A DNA stretch of 64,000 bases from Coprinopsis marcescibilis (lineage: Eukaryota > Basidiomycota > Agaricomycetes > Agaricales > Psathyrellaceae): positions 351,270-415,269 of the forward strand of contig ML210151.1 of the NCBI GenBank assembly GCA_004369085.1. The letters are read 5' to 3'. Within the stretch, counting starts at the first letter, position 1, and each line of letters opens with the position of its first letter. The position numbers and the translations under genes are program-made. The notes beneath the pieces are model-generated. The model made no database searches and was not told the DNA's origin. It saw nothing but the letters and a program-made list of their open reading frames with translations. Below, one piece after another: positions 46,603-56,809 of this stretch.

Positions 46603-47896
46603 ATGCTTTTCAACTTTGTTGCAATTGCTCTCCTCCAAGGATCGAGTCTTTTCGCATTTGCGAACCCACTTGCCGAGGTTCCGCACCGTCCTCGTGGATG
46701 TGGATCCATCATCGACGAAGCCAAGAAGAACGTGGCGGAACTCGACTTCAAGGCTCACCGTCGCATTGCGACTGCTGTGAACGGACTCCTTGCCGCTGGA
46801 CCTACCACCCTCAATGTCCACTTCCATGTAATCCTCAAAGACGGGAGCGTCCGTGGCGGAAACGTCACCGACTCGGCGATCCAGGAGCAGATGAACGTCC
46901 TCAACATAGCGTTTTTGACTACCGGAATCCAATTCAACCTGCAGAGCGTCAATCGGCTGCAGAACAGCAGGTGGTTCTCTGGTGCCGGACCCACTGTTAG
47001 CGCCATCCAGGATGAGATGAAGACTGAGCTCAGGCAGGGAGGTGCTGCCGATCTGAACGTGTATACTGTCGGGTAAGTGACCCTTCTCCCCGATTCGACA
47101 GTTTGTGAGACTCAAGCTAACATTTTTGCAGCTTTGAATCGGGACCAGACCAAGGCTTGCTGGGATACGCCACATTCCCAAGCGACTTCGAGTCCTTCCC
47201 CGAGGACGATGGAGTCGTGCTCCTCCACTCTACCCTTCCAGGTGGATCTACCCCTGACTACAACCTTGGGCAGGTACGATTCCATAAACAACATCTGTCT
47301 GTGCACAGGTCACTCATCCGGACTATCTAGACTCTCACTCACGAAGTCGGTCACTGGGTCGGCCTCTACCACACCTTCCAAGGCGGCTGCAGGGGCGCAG
47401 GCGACGAAGTCAGTGATACCCCTGCCGAAGCCTCTCCAGCAGAAGGTTGCCCAGTCGGTCGCGACAGCTGCAGTGGAGGTGGCCTTGATCCCATCCGTAC
47501 GCTACTTTCCATCTTCTGATTTCCTTGTCACCATCCACTAACACATCTCGCATAGACAACTTCATGGACTACTCCTTCGACAGCTGCATGAACAACTTTA
47601 CCCCCGGCCAGGTCACCCGTCTGCGTGACCAGATCGCCACATACAGGAACGTCCCTGGTGGTGTAATCCCTCCCCTTTCCTCGCTCATTCCCGAGCTGCC
47701 TTCCATCGTCATTCCTGAGCCTCAGGTACCCTCGTCAGTCCTCGAGGAGCCCACTCCCGTCTCTTCCGCTCCGGTCGAAGTGATTCCATCCGCACCTATC
47801 CCTGAAGCCTCCGCACCAGGCGCAGTCTACGAAGCCCCAGCTGGCCCTAGGCCAACTGCCCGATCATTCGTCGACTTTTTCCGCAGAAAGATCTAA
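46603..47896 (+). CDS. Secreted zinc metalloprotease, M43 (pappalysin-like / MEP1-type), 372 aa
   Basis: Exons are 46603-47072, 47132-47273, 47331-47496 and 47556-47896 (1,119 nt, in frame). A signal peptide ([20 protein letters not shown], then NPLAEV) is followed by a propeptide-like start with [17 protein letters not shown] and the mature N-terminal part TLNVHFHVI. The zinc site is [14 protein letters not shown] (HExxHxxGxxH), and [11 protein letters not shown] gives the Met-turn. Cys residues in [26 protein letters not shown] and DSCMNNFT are placed as in the family. Unusual is a C-terminal tail of about 90 residues rich in Pro, Val, Ser and Glu ([18 protein letters not shown]...), ending in a basic [10 protein letters not shown]. 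The tail end is duplicated at 60.16 kb. Such enzymes are secreted general proteases. Confidence 0.92.
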
Positions 47897-48139
47897 CAAG
47901 CTTTGATATAACAATAGAGGTCTCTCGTCTCCTCAGTTTTGAATCGGCTGTTAATCTATCACGTACGACATTACCCGTCAAATATCCAGTATTTGTACCA
48001 CGATCTTTGTATCCATCTTCAATTCTATTTCAACTTTGCATTCCTCTTCGCTACTAATGAAATTTGTTATTCCATTGTCCGATTCTAACTACTTGATCTA
48101 TCTGGTCAGTACAGAAATAGGCGGTCCGTGTCCAATCAG
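47825..48139 (+). repeat. Direct repeat copy A, part 1: protease 3' end plus spacer
   Basis: Matches 60157-60469 in the same orientation at roughly 90% identity by eye, starting in the codons for [21 protein letters not shown] and running through the stop and 3' flank to TCCAATCAG. Many differences in copy B are C to T or G to A. Confidence 0.9.
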
Positions 48140-48475
48140 TGTTGAATGGAGCGCGCGTGCCGTTGAGGTACAAAGGTCGGACTTGCGGGTGAAGTGAAGA
48201 AATGAGAGCCGTGGTTAGCGAACCAACGACATGGAGGGGAATGGCGGCGTCTAACCAAACGCGCCTGTGTCGTCCAAGCAGATCAACTAACGCGCCGTCC
48301 CTTGTAGGGGACGGGCAGAAGACTGCCTTGACTCGGGCGGAGCGAGGGTAGAACACAATATGAGTATTATTGACAAAGAAACTAGTACATCAGAATCTGT
48401 ACTCTAAGTAGCAATACCTATATTTGTACTTGTTAGGTAGAGTAAAGTATGCGAGATGAGACTGGTAATGTAACA
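48140..48475. mobile_element. Solo LTR, 336 bp, with 5-bp target duplication
   Basis: The insert begins TGTTGAATGG and ends GTAATGTAACA, giving the TG...CA and TGTT...AACA ends of an LTR. It is flanked by ATCAG at 48135-48139 and 48476-48480. The duplicated locus at 60464-60469 has ATCAG once, with the same bases on both sides, so it is the empty site. No coding sequence or second LTR is present. The element family is not assigned. Confidence 0.85.
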
Positions 48476-48532
48476 ATCAGATCCCGCCCATTCCAACCCA
48501 CACCGCCCACCAACCCCAGCACAGGTACCTGA
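48476..48532 (-). pseudogene. Tail fragment of GH79 gene (direct repeat copy A, part 2)
   Basis: Continues the duplication after the solo LTR: GATCCCGCCCATTCC here against GATCCCGTCCATTCC at 60469. On the minus strand it corresponds to the last codons of the GH79 gene (…LVGGVVGVWFGMDGI and stop in the intact copy). Similarity fades beyond about 48530. It has no start or catalytic part. Confidence 0.7.
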
Positions 48533-48876
48533 ATGGAGTGCCACGGTCGGAGGCGAGGTACATCATCAGCGATCAACATAGAATAATAAGACGGGATAGA
48601 GACTGAGAGCTGACAAGCTGCCTAACAGACTCCTGGTTCGTGCTGAGGTAGTCCCAGAAGACGGTGGGGTTCTTGAGGTGGGTTTGTGGGCCGCGCTTCC
48701 GAGTGTGGACTCCAGAGGGAACTCGTATGGGTCTCGCAGGAAGAAGACGGGGGGGTGCTATCAAAAACCCAATCTTTCGCTACCCTCTTCGGTGTAGATC
48801 TTGATGGCGAAGCCCCGAGTAATACCAGGCGGTGTCGGCGCTTCTCTACTCACCGCCTAACAGTTGATAACCGGAC

Positions 48877-49330
48877 CAGATCTCGACTTATTCTTGCCGA
48901 TTTGGTTGAAGGTGGCAGAGGTGATGTCCGTAATGTCTCCGGTGACTGAGATAACATTCGTGTTAGATACATAGCACCGAAGGAAGAGTGACCTGTCAAC
49001 ATACCCTCGAAAATACCATGCACGGCGCACCTTTGCGAGCATGACACGTTCATGAATCCTCTCCCGAGCCAAGTGCGCTAATTGTATCGATGAGGTGCGT
49101 ATCCTGCAGAACGATTGGCCCCTTCGCGCCACCCGCCGGGGTCGTTGACCGGAACACACCCCTGCTGTTGGTATAGAAGGAATGGGCGTTCTGTGGTTAC
49201 AGCGTTAGTCTACGATACTAATTTATACGAGGGGTGAGATACATACGTTGCCTCCGTGGAAAGTGGCGGTCGCGCAGGCGAAGGATGTGGTAAGGGCAGA
49301 AACGACAGAGGGCCTCGGAGGGGGAGCCTC
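48877..49330 (-). pseudogene. Possible remnant of a small secreted-type gene
   Basis: On the minus strand, pieces joinable by GT...AG introns read SVVSALTTSFACATATFHGGN, then NAHSFYTNSRGVFRSTTPAGG, AKGPIVLQDTHLIDTISALGSG, then an in-frame TGA, and after another intron VTGDITDITSATFNQIGKNKSRSGPVINC with stop at 48858-48860. The style (Thr/Ser-rich, Cys at the end) resembles a small secreted fungal protein, but no start is clear and I recognise no family. The TGA could be a decayed CGA. It may also be a chance reading. Confidence 0.3.
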
Positions 49331-49962
49331 ACAGTGCGAAATCGGTCTTCGGTGGCAGAGCAAAGGTTGCTGAGGATGTACTGGATCGAGGCAGGGGGGT
49401 TTTGGCTCTAGTTATACAGCCCAAGGTTAGCGAAACGATCATTCCGGTATCAGCACATGTACAAAGATGGGGTGAATTGGATTTAGCGTGTACATATCCC
49501 GCCGAAAGAGGTCATGAAAACCCTGTCACTTTGCTGTCAATAACAAGAGTAGGCTCGCTACAGAAGCAACAAACTTAGCAAGTAAACGAGCGTTCGATGG
49601 AAAGCCTCAATCATTGGGGTTTCCCATCGAACACAATCGAACGCTGGCGAGCCGTGTTCTTAGACTTCTGGGTAGTGACCGGTGACCGGGAATACCGAAA
49701 ATAAGGGTCAGGATCCTCTGGATGGGTGGGTGTTGGAGCTGGGGCTGTATACGAGACTGAGAAGGAGGAGTGACGGGTAGTTATACCTAATACCAGTCAG
49801 CTTTGAGGGTCTCCCCTGAATGAACCGGCCATGAAACAGTTCTTCTCGATAGTCATTAATCGTGTTAGTTTCACTGTGGTACAATACTCATAATGTCAGC
49901 AGCACAACATTGAGCCAGCATATAAAAAAATCCGTGGTATGATATGTTCCTGTGATTCAACG
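49331..49962. other. Intergenic, no gene seen
   Basis: About 630 bp between the remnant and the BTB gene 3' end. Pairs of related short words (AACGAGCGTTCGATGGAAAG / CCATCGAACACAATCGAACGCT, 49584-49645) form an imperfect inverted repeat, perhaps a trace of a small mobile element. Confidence 0.35.
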
Positions 49963-51248
49963 TCAGAGGGAAGATTGTTGTCGGCGACGAACTCGGTGAG
50001 CTAGGGAAGCGAAGAATTGTCCAATTCGGCTTCCAAGTCGTCGCACCGAAGACGTAGATGACGAGGTCGATGGACTCGGCATGATCGTACTGTCACCAAC
50101 TGGAAGGGACACATCCGAGGGAACTGGACTAGGCTCAGTGAATGAAGTCGGGGGCGATTGCATGGGTTGGGTCGGTGGTGGTGTTGATGTTGTTGTTGGT
50201 GGTGGTGGTGGTGGTGGTGGTGGTGTGGGATACCCTGCAAGAGGAGCGAATGAATGTCAACTCTTCAGAAATGGAATTTCGATCGCCAGGGCATACCTCC
50301 AGGTTGGCTTGGAGCAGGACTGGCGTAGGTCATGTAAACGGGACCATAAAAGTAATTGGCGACCGTGGCGCTGGAGGTCCCTTGAAAGCTCGTGCTTGTG
50401 TAGTGGGTATCTAGGATTTACAGTCAATACGTACGACCGAATGCAGATGGAGAGGGGTTTAGAGATTGTCTTGCTTACCTTGATGCTGATTCCCGCTGAT
50501 ATCTGCAAACGAGCTTCCTTGGGCCGTGGCACCAGTAGATCCATTCAGAATCATAACGACAACGTCCTGTGGCCAGGTGAACCGAGACAGAGGTAGAAGT
50601 GAATATCCGGACCAGTCCCACTCCTCGCCCTTCAACTTTGCGATCGTCGTTTGGTCGGTGGAGAGGTGGTCCAGCACCCGATTGCGCACATCGTATTTGT
50701 TTGCGAGTCCCAGAATGGATTCGAGTGTTGCTACTGGCGATTTGGCCTCGTATATCGAAAGGTAGTCCATCGCGCGGCGGCGGAGGAAAGGCACATCATA
50801 CTTGTGTGCGAGGCGCAGCACGGATTCGAGGGTTGCTATCGGAGAGTCGGCGGAGAGGAAGCTGGGCCCACCGAACGGGAGCCGATTCAGCTGCGAGTAC
50901 TGGCGGTCTGTTGCGGAAGCTCAGGGGAAGAACCACTCACTCGTTATCGAAGATAGCGTGGAGAAAGCTTGTCATGTCATGTGCAGGGTCGTAGACTTGG
51001 ATAACTGGGCATCCATCCATGGTGCTGTTGCCCTCTGGTGGTGGCGGGAACGCGAACATGTCGCGAAAGACGCTGGAGCGTGCGGTGAGGAGACCGCGGT
51101 AGACGCGGAAGAGGGTGCTTTCTGCTTGGAGGATGAGGTTGCCATCGTCGAACCAGAGCTCATCAACCCAGCTGAGTTTGGGCTGCTCATCGGCTGCGGT
51201 CGAAGATGAGGACGAGGAGGCGAGGGTGCAGCCGTTGACTCCAATCAT
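49963..51248 (-). CDS. BTB/POZ-domain protein with Pro-rich basic tail, 358 aa
   Basis: Exons 51248-50941, 50861-50479, 50410-50297 and 50234-49963 sum to 1,077 nt in frame. The ATG at 51248 is preferred over an upstream TTG. The BTB fold starts WFDDGNLILQAESTLFRVYRGLLTARSSVFRDMFAFPPPPEG and continues CPVIQVYDPAHDMTSFLHAIFDND. A BACK-like helical repeat follows (ATLESVLRLAHKYDVPFLRRRAMDYL and ATLESILGLANKYDVRNRVLDHL, a recent-looking internal repeat). After PQDVVVMILNGST the last two exons add a Tyr/Ser-rich linker, eight Pro in a row coded by CCA repeats, and a basic end (RIGQFFASLAHRVRRRQQSSL). BTB proteins of this type are very numerous in Agaricomycetes; some are Cul3 adaptors. This gene sits inside the segment that splits the protease and GH79 genes. 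Confidence 0.85.
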
Positions 51249-51813
51249 GATAGACGGTAGGCTGGGAATTGCTAGTACGGTTCCCAAAGTGTGACGCGGG
51301 AAGCTTTGAGCGACAGTCGTGGCACACGGAAAGAGGTTAGTTAGAGTTTGGCTGGGAGGTGACTGCTGTAAAGCCGATTCCTAGTACCTCTGGGGGGTTC
51401 AGAGGTAGCTACAAGAGACCCTTTATATACTCTAAACGATCAATGCACCCAATTCACTTGATGCGCTGTGAGAATTGGGTGCCGCGGGCACTGCCCGGGC
51501 CGCCACCCCTGCTTACTATATAATGATCAAGCAGCGAGTTTCTGCGAACCTCGAGGCACGGAACGAATACAAATAGGCTCAGATATAATGAGTACAACTA
51601 CAAATACATCAGACACTTGGTCGATAATTGGCAGCAACGTTGCTCTGACAAGTGTGTGTGTTAGTAGAGCTACTGTGGAGCCTCCTCCGCACCTGCAATG
51701 ATTCACCTTTAGCCTCAATAATAATTTAATAAATATGCTCTCCATCTTTATCAGCAATTCTATGCTGCAGTTCATGCAATTCTTATTGCAGAAGAATAGC
51801 TGATCTACCACTT
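51249..51813. other. Intergenic up to transposon end
   Basis: Upstream of the BTB gene, then A/T-rich sequence to the left end of the TIR element. No gene seen. Confidence 0.45.
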
Positions 51814-51836
51814 GGGGGTGTCCAACTCCGCCATCA
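51814..51836 (+). repeat. Left terminal inverted repeat
   Basis: Starts GGGGGTGTCCAACTCCG; 23 of 23 bases match the inverse of 56179-56201. Confidence 0.9.
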
Positions 51837-52180
51837 CTCGCGTCATGTGACTTCCTGGCTGCGCTCGCGAGTACCTCCTGTTATTGAAACTTGAATAGCT
51901 CAGGCTGTACATGCATGCAATACATATTTCTTAGGGCGATTCCATCATTATTAAGGGCTCTGAATCGAACTATTGTAGTGGCTAAAGCTCAGCTGCTTTC
52001 TAATACTGCGATCTGGGGTTTACCCTGCTAAATTTGGCATATTTTGGCAGGGAAAGCCTCTTTGGCTATCAGAACCTCAACCACTGGTTCAAATTGAATG
52101 ATTTATAGAGCGTTTTGACTCGGCTTGCCTCAGAGAATATTTCCCCGCAATCAAAAACCTAAAATTCCATTCTCTTTATG

Positions 52181-52861
52181 TCAAACATAGGTACCATATG
52201 AGTGTTTCACTATGAAGGAGAGATCCAATTGCAAAAATAATTCCTGGGCAACGTCTGCTCTTTCTTTTTCATAGAATGAAGTGTTCAGTTTATTCTGAAA
52301 GTTGAGCCAGGTTTCTAGTTGGATTTGATCTCCAATTTGTCCTTCGTTTATGAAGGTTCGTTTCCAATCAGCAGCGGTTCCTCCAATCATGTAGGAGAGG
52401 GTGAAGAGGATTTTTTTGTTATTGCTCCATTCTGGGTTTGCCAGGATGTAGAGGATGACTTCTTCTAGCCAACCTTCGTATTTGTCTCAGTTGCCGTTGA
52501 ATTCAGAAGGCTTTCGCATGCCTTTGATTTCTTCATCTTTGTCTTTCTTGGTCGTGGTCTTTCGCACGGATGGTCCTTCATCAGCCATGGTTTCTGGTTG
52601 ATAGTTCATGTATTTCTGTTTGTCTTCGTAGTTCAGTTGAGCAATTTCTTGCACTCGTTGTTGTTGTTCGGTTTCTTGGTATCGTTCAAGGATTGTTTGT
52701 GACGGTTCAATGTTCAATTGGAATTGTTCTTGTTTTGGTGGAGTCCGTCCAGTTGGTTCAGTTTCAGTTTCGTCCTGTTTGTATGTTGGGTCAAGTTCCC
52801 GTTGTTGTTTTCCTTTGTTGGAGTTCGATCGTTTAATCGTTGATCGATCTGTGTCTTTCAA
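52181..52861 (-). pseudogene. Gypsy-like retrotransposon gag fragment
   Basis: On the minus strand the frame reads a Lys/Gln/Glu-rich start (MKDTDRSTIKRSNSNKGKQQ), then MRKPSEFNGN, an in-frame TGA, and DKYEGWLEEVILYILANPEW, NNKKILFTLSYMIGGTAADWKRTF. This is the retrotransposon gag layout (FxG, then W, then SYM.GGTAAxW). It stops at 52181 without a zinc knuckle, protease or reverse transcriptase, so it is a fragment. The TGA sits where an Arg (CGA) would fit. An LTR-like sequence lies just upstream on the same strand. Confidence 0.72.
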
Positions 52862-52997
52862 GTATGGTACAGATACCGTTGGTGGTTCTGCCGATCTTCT
52901 GGTTGGTCTGATGTTTCTGGTTTGTTCGTAGTTGGCCGTTTTGGCAATAGGACCTTGTCCCGATCGACAAGGTTGTGTTTGATTAGTTTTGATCTTC

Positions 52998-53384
52998 TGT
53001 TACGACGCGAGGCAATTGATATGCCTAAGTCGTCTAAGCAATAGTTGATGATAGAGTCAAGACGATGGATCGTTGAGACAAACGAGTTGGTTGAGGAAGT
53101 CGAGACGAACTAATGTCAGGACAATAGAGTTTCAGAAGGATTCGAGTGAGACGATCCGTCGACGAGAAGACTAACAAAAGTCTTATTCGTTAACTATCGA
53201 GTTACAAGTGAGAAACGAGATCAAAACTAATGTACAACTACCTATTTAGGTAAGTATATATATATAATCCTTATCTCTTATCGATGTTATCGATAAGTTC
53301 CGTCTGTTATCTTTTACTATAAATAAGAAAAACACTACGTCATATCTTATCTTCCTAAAAATACCCCCAAGATCCGACTTGACA
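52998..53384 (-). mobile_element. Probable LTR of the gag fragment
   Basis: Read on the minus strand, the segment begins TGTCAAGTCGGA and ends CGTCGTAACA (TGT...ACA ends). It carries TATATATATA near 53257-53268, as LTR promoters do, and is followed on the same strand by the gag start after about 135 bp. The borders are my best guess since no second LTR is present to compare. Confidence 0.45.
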
Positions 53385-53436
53385 GTTAGTGGTATCTACT
53401 GACTCATAATCAAACAGTCCCATCCTTTGAAAATAG

Positions 53437-55962
53437 TCCGTCTGTATCTCGAGACACTCATCTGTGGTTAACACATATCCGTCTTCATGTTCCACCATTA
53501 GAGATGGTGTAACAAGGATGCAGAATGTGAAGAGCAAGCTTGCTGAGGAGAGAAGGAAATCGGAGAAACTTCAAAAGCGCAATCAGTGTGTTCCATTACG
53601 TCTTGAGCAAGCTGCTCAGAAGGCTAACAAGAAGGCTACATCTATCCAGCTCAAGGACAAGGGTGCATACACAGAGAAAACTTGTAACCTTGTTCGCTTT
53701 CTAGTCCATGCTGGAGTTCCTGGCCACCATGTCAGTGATGTAATTCAGCGGGTTTTTGATATTGCAAGCATTTCTGTTGTGGGGTCTGTCAAGCGCACAT
53801 CCGTTGGGCGCATGATACGGGAGGGAGAAATTGCAGCCAAGATACAGCTTGGTTATGAGCTTGATGAAGCAAAGGGATTTACTTTTAGTGCAGATTCCAC
53901 AGGCCATAAAGCAATCAACTATACATCACGGCACATCAATCTTGAGGTTGAGGACTACAAATTGGAGTCAGGATCCACCAAACGGGCCACTCGTTTTCTT
54001 GGAATTACACCCTCACTTGATGGAACAAGTGAAGAGTTGCTAAAGGACTATGACAAAGTTCTCATGGATATTGTTGAACTCTTCAACCAGAGTCCTCTAG
54101 GAAAGCGCCATAATATTCTTTGAACTGTTGACATTCTTGTCAAGCTCAATGGCTTACAGAGTGATCACTGTGCAAAAGAGAAGAAAGACTCATGGGGGCT
54201 GGAGTTTATGAAGCTTGAGGCACTACACACCAAGTTGGGAGAGGATCATATTACAAAAGAAGACACACAAACACTTCTGCCTCAATTTCTCAAAGCTCAC
54301 AAGCAGATGATCCATGACCATGGAGGAGAGGAGAACTGGGATAAATTATCTGAAGATGATCAAGCTGGTCATAGTGCAAAAATGTTGTCAGAGTTGGTGA
54401 AGGAGTTAGGGAGGGAGACCTATGATCTTCTATCAGAAGAGGAGCAGAGAACAATGTCTCTGTTTATTTGGGCTGGGTGTGGATGTCACAAGGACTTGAA
54501 TACAGTGCGGGGAGGATACATGGCAGTAATAGCATGGTGGAAGGAGAACCAAACTTTTACACCACCAGTCCTTCTTGCAAACCAAGATAATGCAGCTGTA
54601 CTCAAAGGGGTTGGTGAAGGTGATGATGTTGAGAGTAGCATCGAAACATGAGCACTTGAAAACTCATCTGGGGGTGCAATTAAACTGGCTCAAATTACTG
54701 GAGCAGTTCTCAATCACAAACTTGACAAAAAGGGACATCATGATCTATTTTGATGGTGGTGGAAACTTCACATGAAGACAGATTTTACCTTTCCAGACAC
54801 ATCTAATACCCGATATGGCTCATACTGTGAAGCAGCCATTGTTCTTGTGCTCCATCAAGATGCATTCATCAAATTTTTGGATTTTGTACAGCTAAAGAAA
54901 CACAAATACCGCTTTAGCCACATGGAGGAGAACTTCTATAATGGGCTACACTGCAAGGCAACTCTCACAGAGCTGGCTGTGCTTGGACTATATGCTCAAG
55001 CTGTGTCTTACCCCTATATGGCACGGATCCACAATGAAGCTCAGAAAAAAACCAACATGCTTGACCTTGGGCCATTTCATGCAGAAGTTTACAACCATAT
55101 ACAGAAACTCGCTGCATACCCTGAGCTTTTGACTGATGGACCAGCCAATTGTCAGACTGCATGTTTAGAAGGGAAGGAATGGAGATCACCTGATTTTATG
55201 TCCAAAATGGCTCAGCTTTCCCCCACACTTCCTCATCTCAGAGACCTATTTGTTGCATTTGCAGAGGGAGCAGCAGTTACATGGAAGAGGTTTACCTCTG
55301 AATTTGCACCTGGAGGGCTTATTGACGAAGCATCACAAGAGGAGCATGACTTGGCATGGATGCTTCCGACCAACGATATGAATGAAGGAGCTCTAGGAGC
55401 TTTCCGTCTCACAATGCGCCGCCAACCCCAACTCTCATTATTGGGCTACAATTCTCAGGCAATGTATTTTTGCAATGACACAGACTTGTTTATGAGGAAG
55501 TACTTCAAAGAGCCAGAAGACTTCAAATTCCTCCATAAGCTGGCCAGGGAGAATTATGGGGAGGACCAGAAATGCCAAATTGAGATAATGGAGCATGCAC
55601 AGATGCGGGCAAAGGAGAAAGAGAAGCATAGGCAAAAGCGAGCAAACACACAAGCAGAGAAAGTGCAAAAGATTGAGGGAACTGCAATTATACTGGGTCA
55701 GGATGAACTGGAAAAACTCAAAGGAGAAGCTCTGAAGACAATGGTGGATGTTTTCAAGAATTTTGGGGCACCAGGACTTGATGTTCTTAACTCAAAATCC
55801 AAAGTCAATGAAAAACGCGAAGCTCTCAAGGAAGCTGCTAGGCTGTATCATCTGGGCAATTGGAGCCTACCTGTGGATGATGAAGATGGGGGTGCACTGT
55901 CTGATGATGAGATAGTGGATGAAATGGATGAGAACTCAGACTGGGAGTCAGATAGAGAATGA
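53437..55962 (+). pseudogene. Decayed transposase-like gene with three in-frame TGA codons
   Basis: One continuous frame of about 840 codons is open except for TGA at 54121, 54649 and 54757. Clear protein-like sequence starts near 53518 (MQNVKSKLAEERRKSEKLQK, a coiled coil). Landmarks are VPGHHVSDVIQRVFDIASI, FTFSADSTGHKAINYTSRHINLE, FIWAGCGCHKDLNTVRGGYMAV, PVLLANQDNAAVL, FPDTSNTRYGSYCEAAIV, FSHMEENFYNGLHCKATLTELAVLGLYAQAVSYPYM, and an Arg/Lys-rich coiled coil with an acidic end. It lies between TIRs, so a transposase role is likely; the Asp in ADSTGHK and the Cys/His-rich GCGCHKD would suit an RNase-H-like core, which is inference. I recall this protein type as repeated in Agaricomycete genomes but cannot name its superfamily. 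The N-terminus is uncertain because the LTR fragment abuts it. Confidence 0.72.
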
Positions 55963-56178
55963 TGGTGACTTTTGTTACAGTAATATTAGTTGTTGCCCCA
56001 TTTCTGCTTGTTTTATGCCTTTTATTTTTGTATATACAGTTGGAATCGTATCTACTACCCATATATTGTCAAAGTACGCAAAAAAAATCAAAGGAATCCA
56101 TTGAGAAACGGATGTTTCACACAGGTTTCAATATTTTTGATGATTTTCCAGGAGTTGGGCGGAAATTGCTGCCATGCA

Positions 56179-56201
56179 TGATGGCGGAGTTGGACACCCC
56201 C
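56179..56201 (-). repeat. Right terminal inverted repeat
   Basis: Inverse of the left repeat, ending CGGAGTTGGACACCCCC; perfect over 23 bases. Confidence 0.9.
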
Positions 56202-56809
56202 ACCAATGGTTGACACTGATACAAATTGCTAAGCAGGAATTAGGATATGACGTACAAGGTGCTAGATGGGGATATATTGAATGCAGTAGAGCAAAAATGT
56301 AGTACGAGTATTGAAGCTGTTTATCGAGTTCAGAAGAATTCAGGACGCTTGAACAGAGAAAGGATAACAAGATTGAGCATGAGATAAAAAGTTGAACAGA
56401 CTGGAAAGCGGCTATTGCCAACGAAATGAGGGCAGGCCATGCGCCCGTTTTGCTCCGGGCACCAAACTCGAGAAGAGGAGGGATGATGACTAAGACCCTT
56501 CACTACAGTCAGCGGGGACGTCGTGGATGAATTTTCACACGTGACCACTTTTGATCGGATAATGCTGGGCATACTCCCACACACCACACCCATACTCCCT
56601 CATGGGCATCCTTGCTTCAGGAGGTGGGATTCAAGTATAAGACATCAAAGGACTGTAAAGGCGTGTAAGTTATGCTTGCATTCAAGTGCCAAACCTTGAA
56701 TGCTGTAGACTCAGGCCGGAACTCAATAGCAAGACCTCGGAAATGCAAGAGAGATGTAGCTTTCAAGCTGTACATAGATGGTACCGTTGACAGGGAGGTT
56801 CATAGATAA
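56202..56809. other. Intergenic between two mobile genes
   Basis: About 600 bp between the right TIR and the integrase gene stop. No gene seen; a frame at 56330-56593 (-) has no domain. Confidence 0.45.

Larger units (their letters stand above)
51814..56201 (+). mobile_element. 4.39-kb TIR DNA transposon, transposase superfamily not assigned
   Basis: A perfect 23-bp inverted repeat, starting GGGGGTGTCCAACTCCG, lies at 51814-51836 and 56179-56201. The ends may reach a few bases further, because the flanks TACCACTT and CCAATGGT look related once inverted. A target duplication is therefore unclear (ACCACTT left against ACCAATG right). It encloses a transposase-like gene (53437-55962, +) and a gypsy-like LTR/gag fragment (52181-53384, -) that seems nested in its 5' part. 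The element is CpG-poor and its frame is broken by three TGA codons, so this copy is dead. Confidence 0.82.

Noticed and set aside
53437..55962. TGA read as selenocysteine or other recoding in the transposase
   Set aside because: Fungi of this group lack known selenocysteine use; several unlinked elements share the TGA pattern and CpG loss, so decay is simpler.
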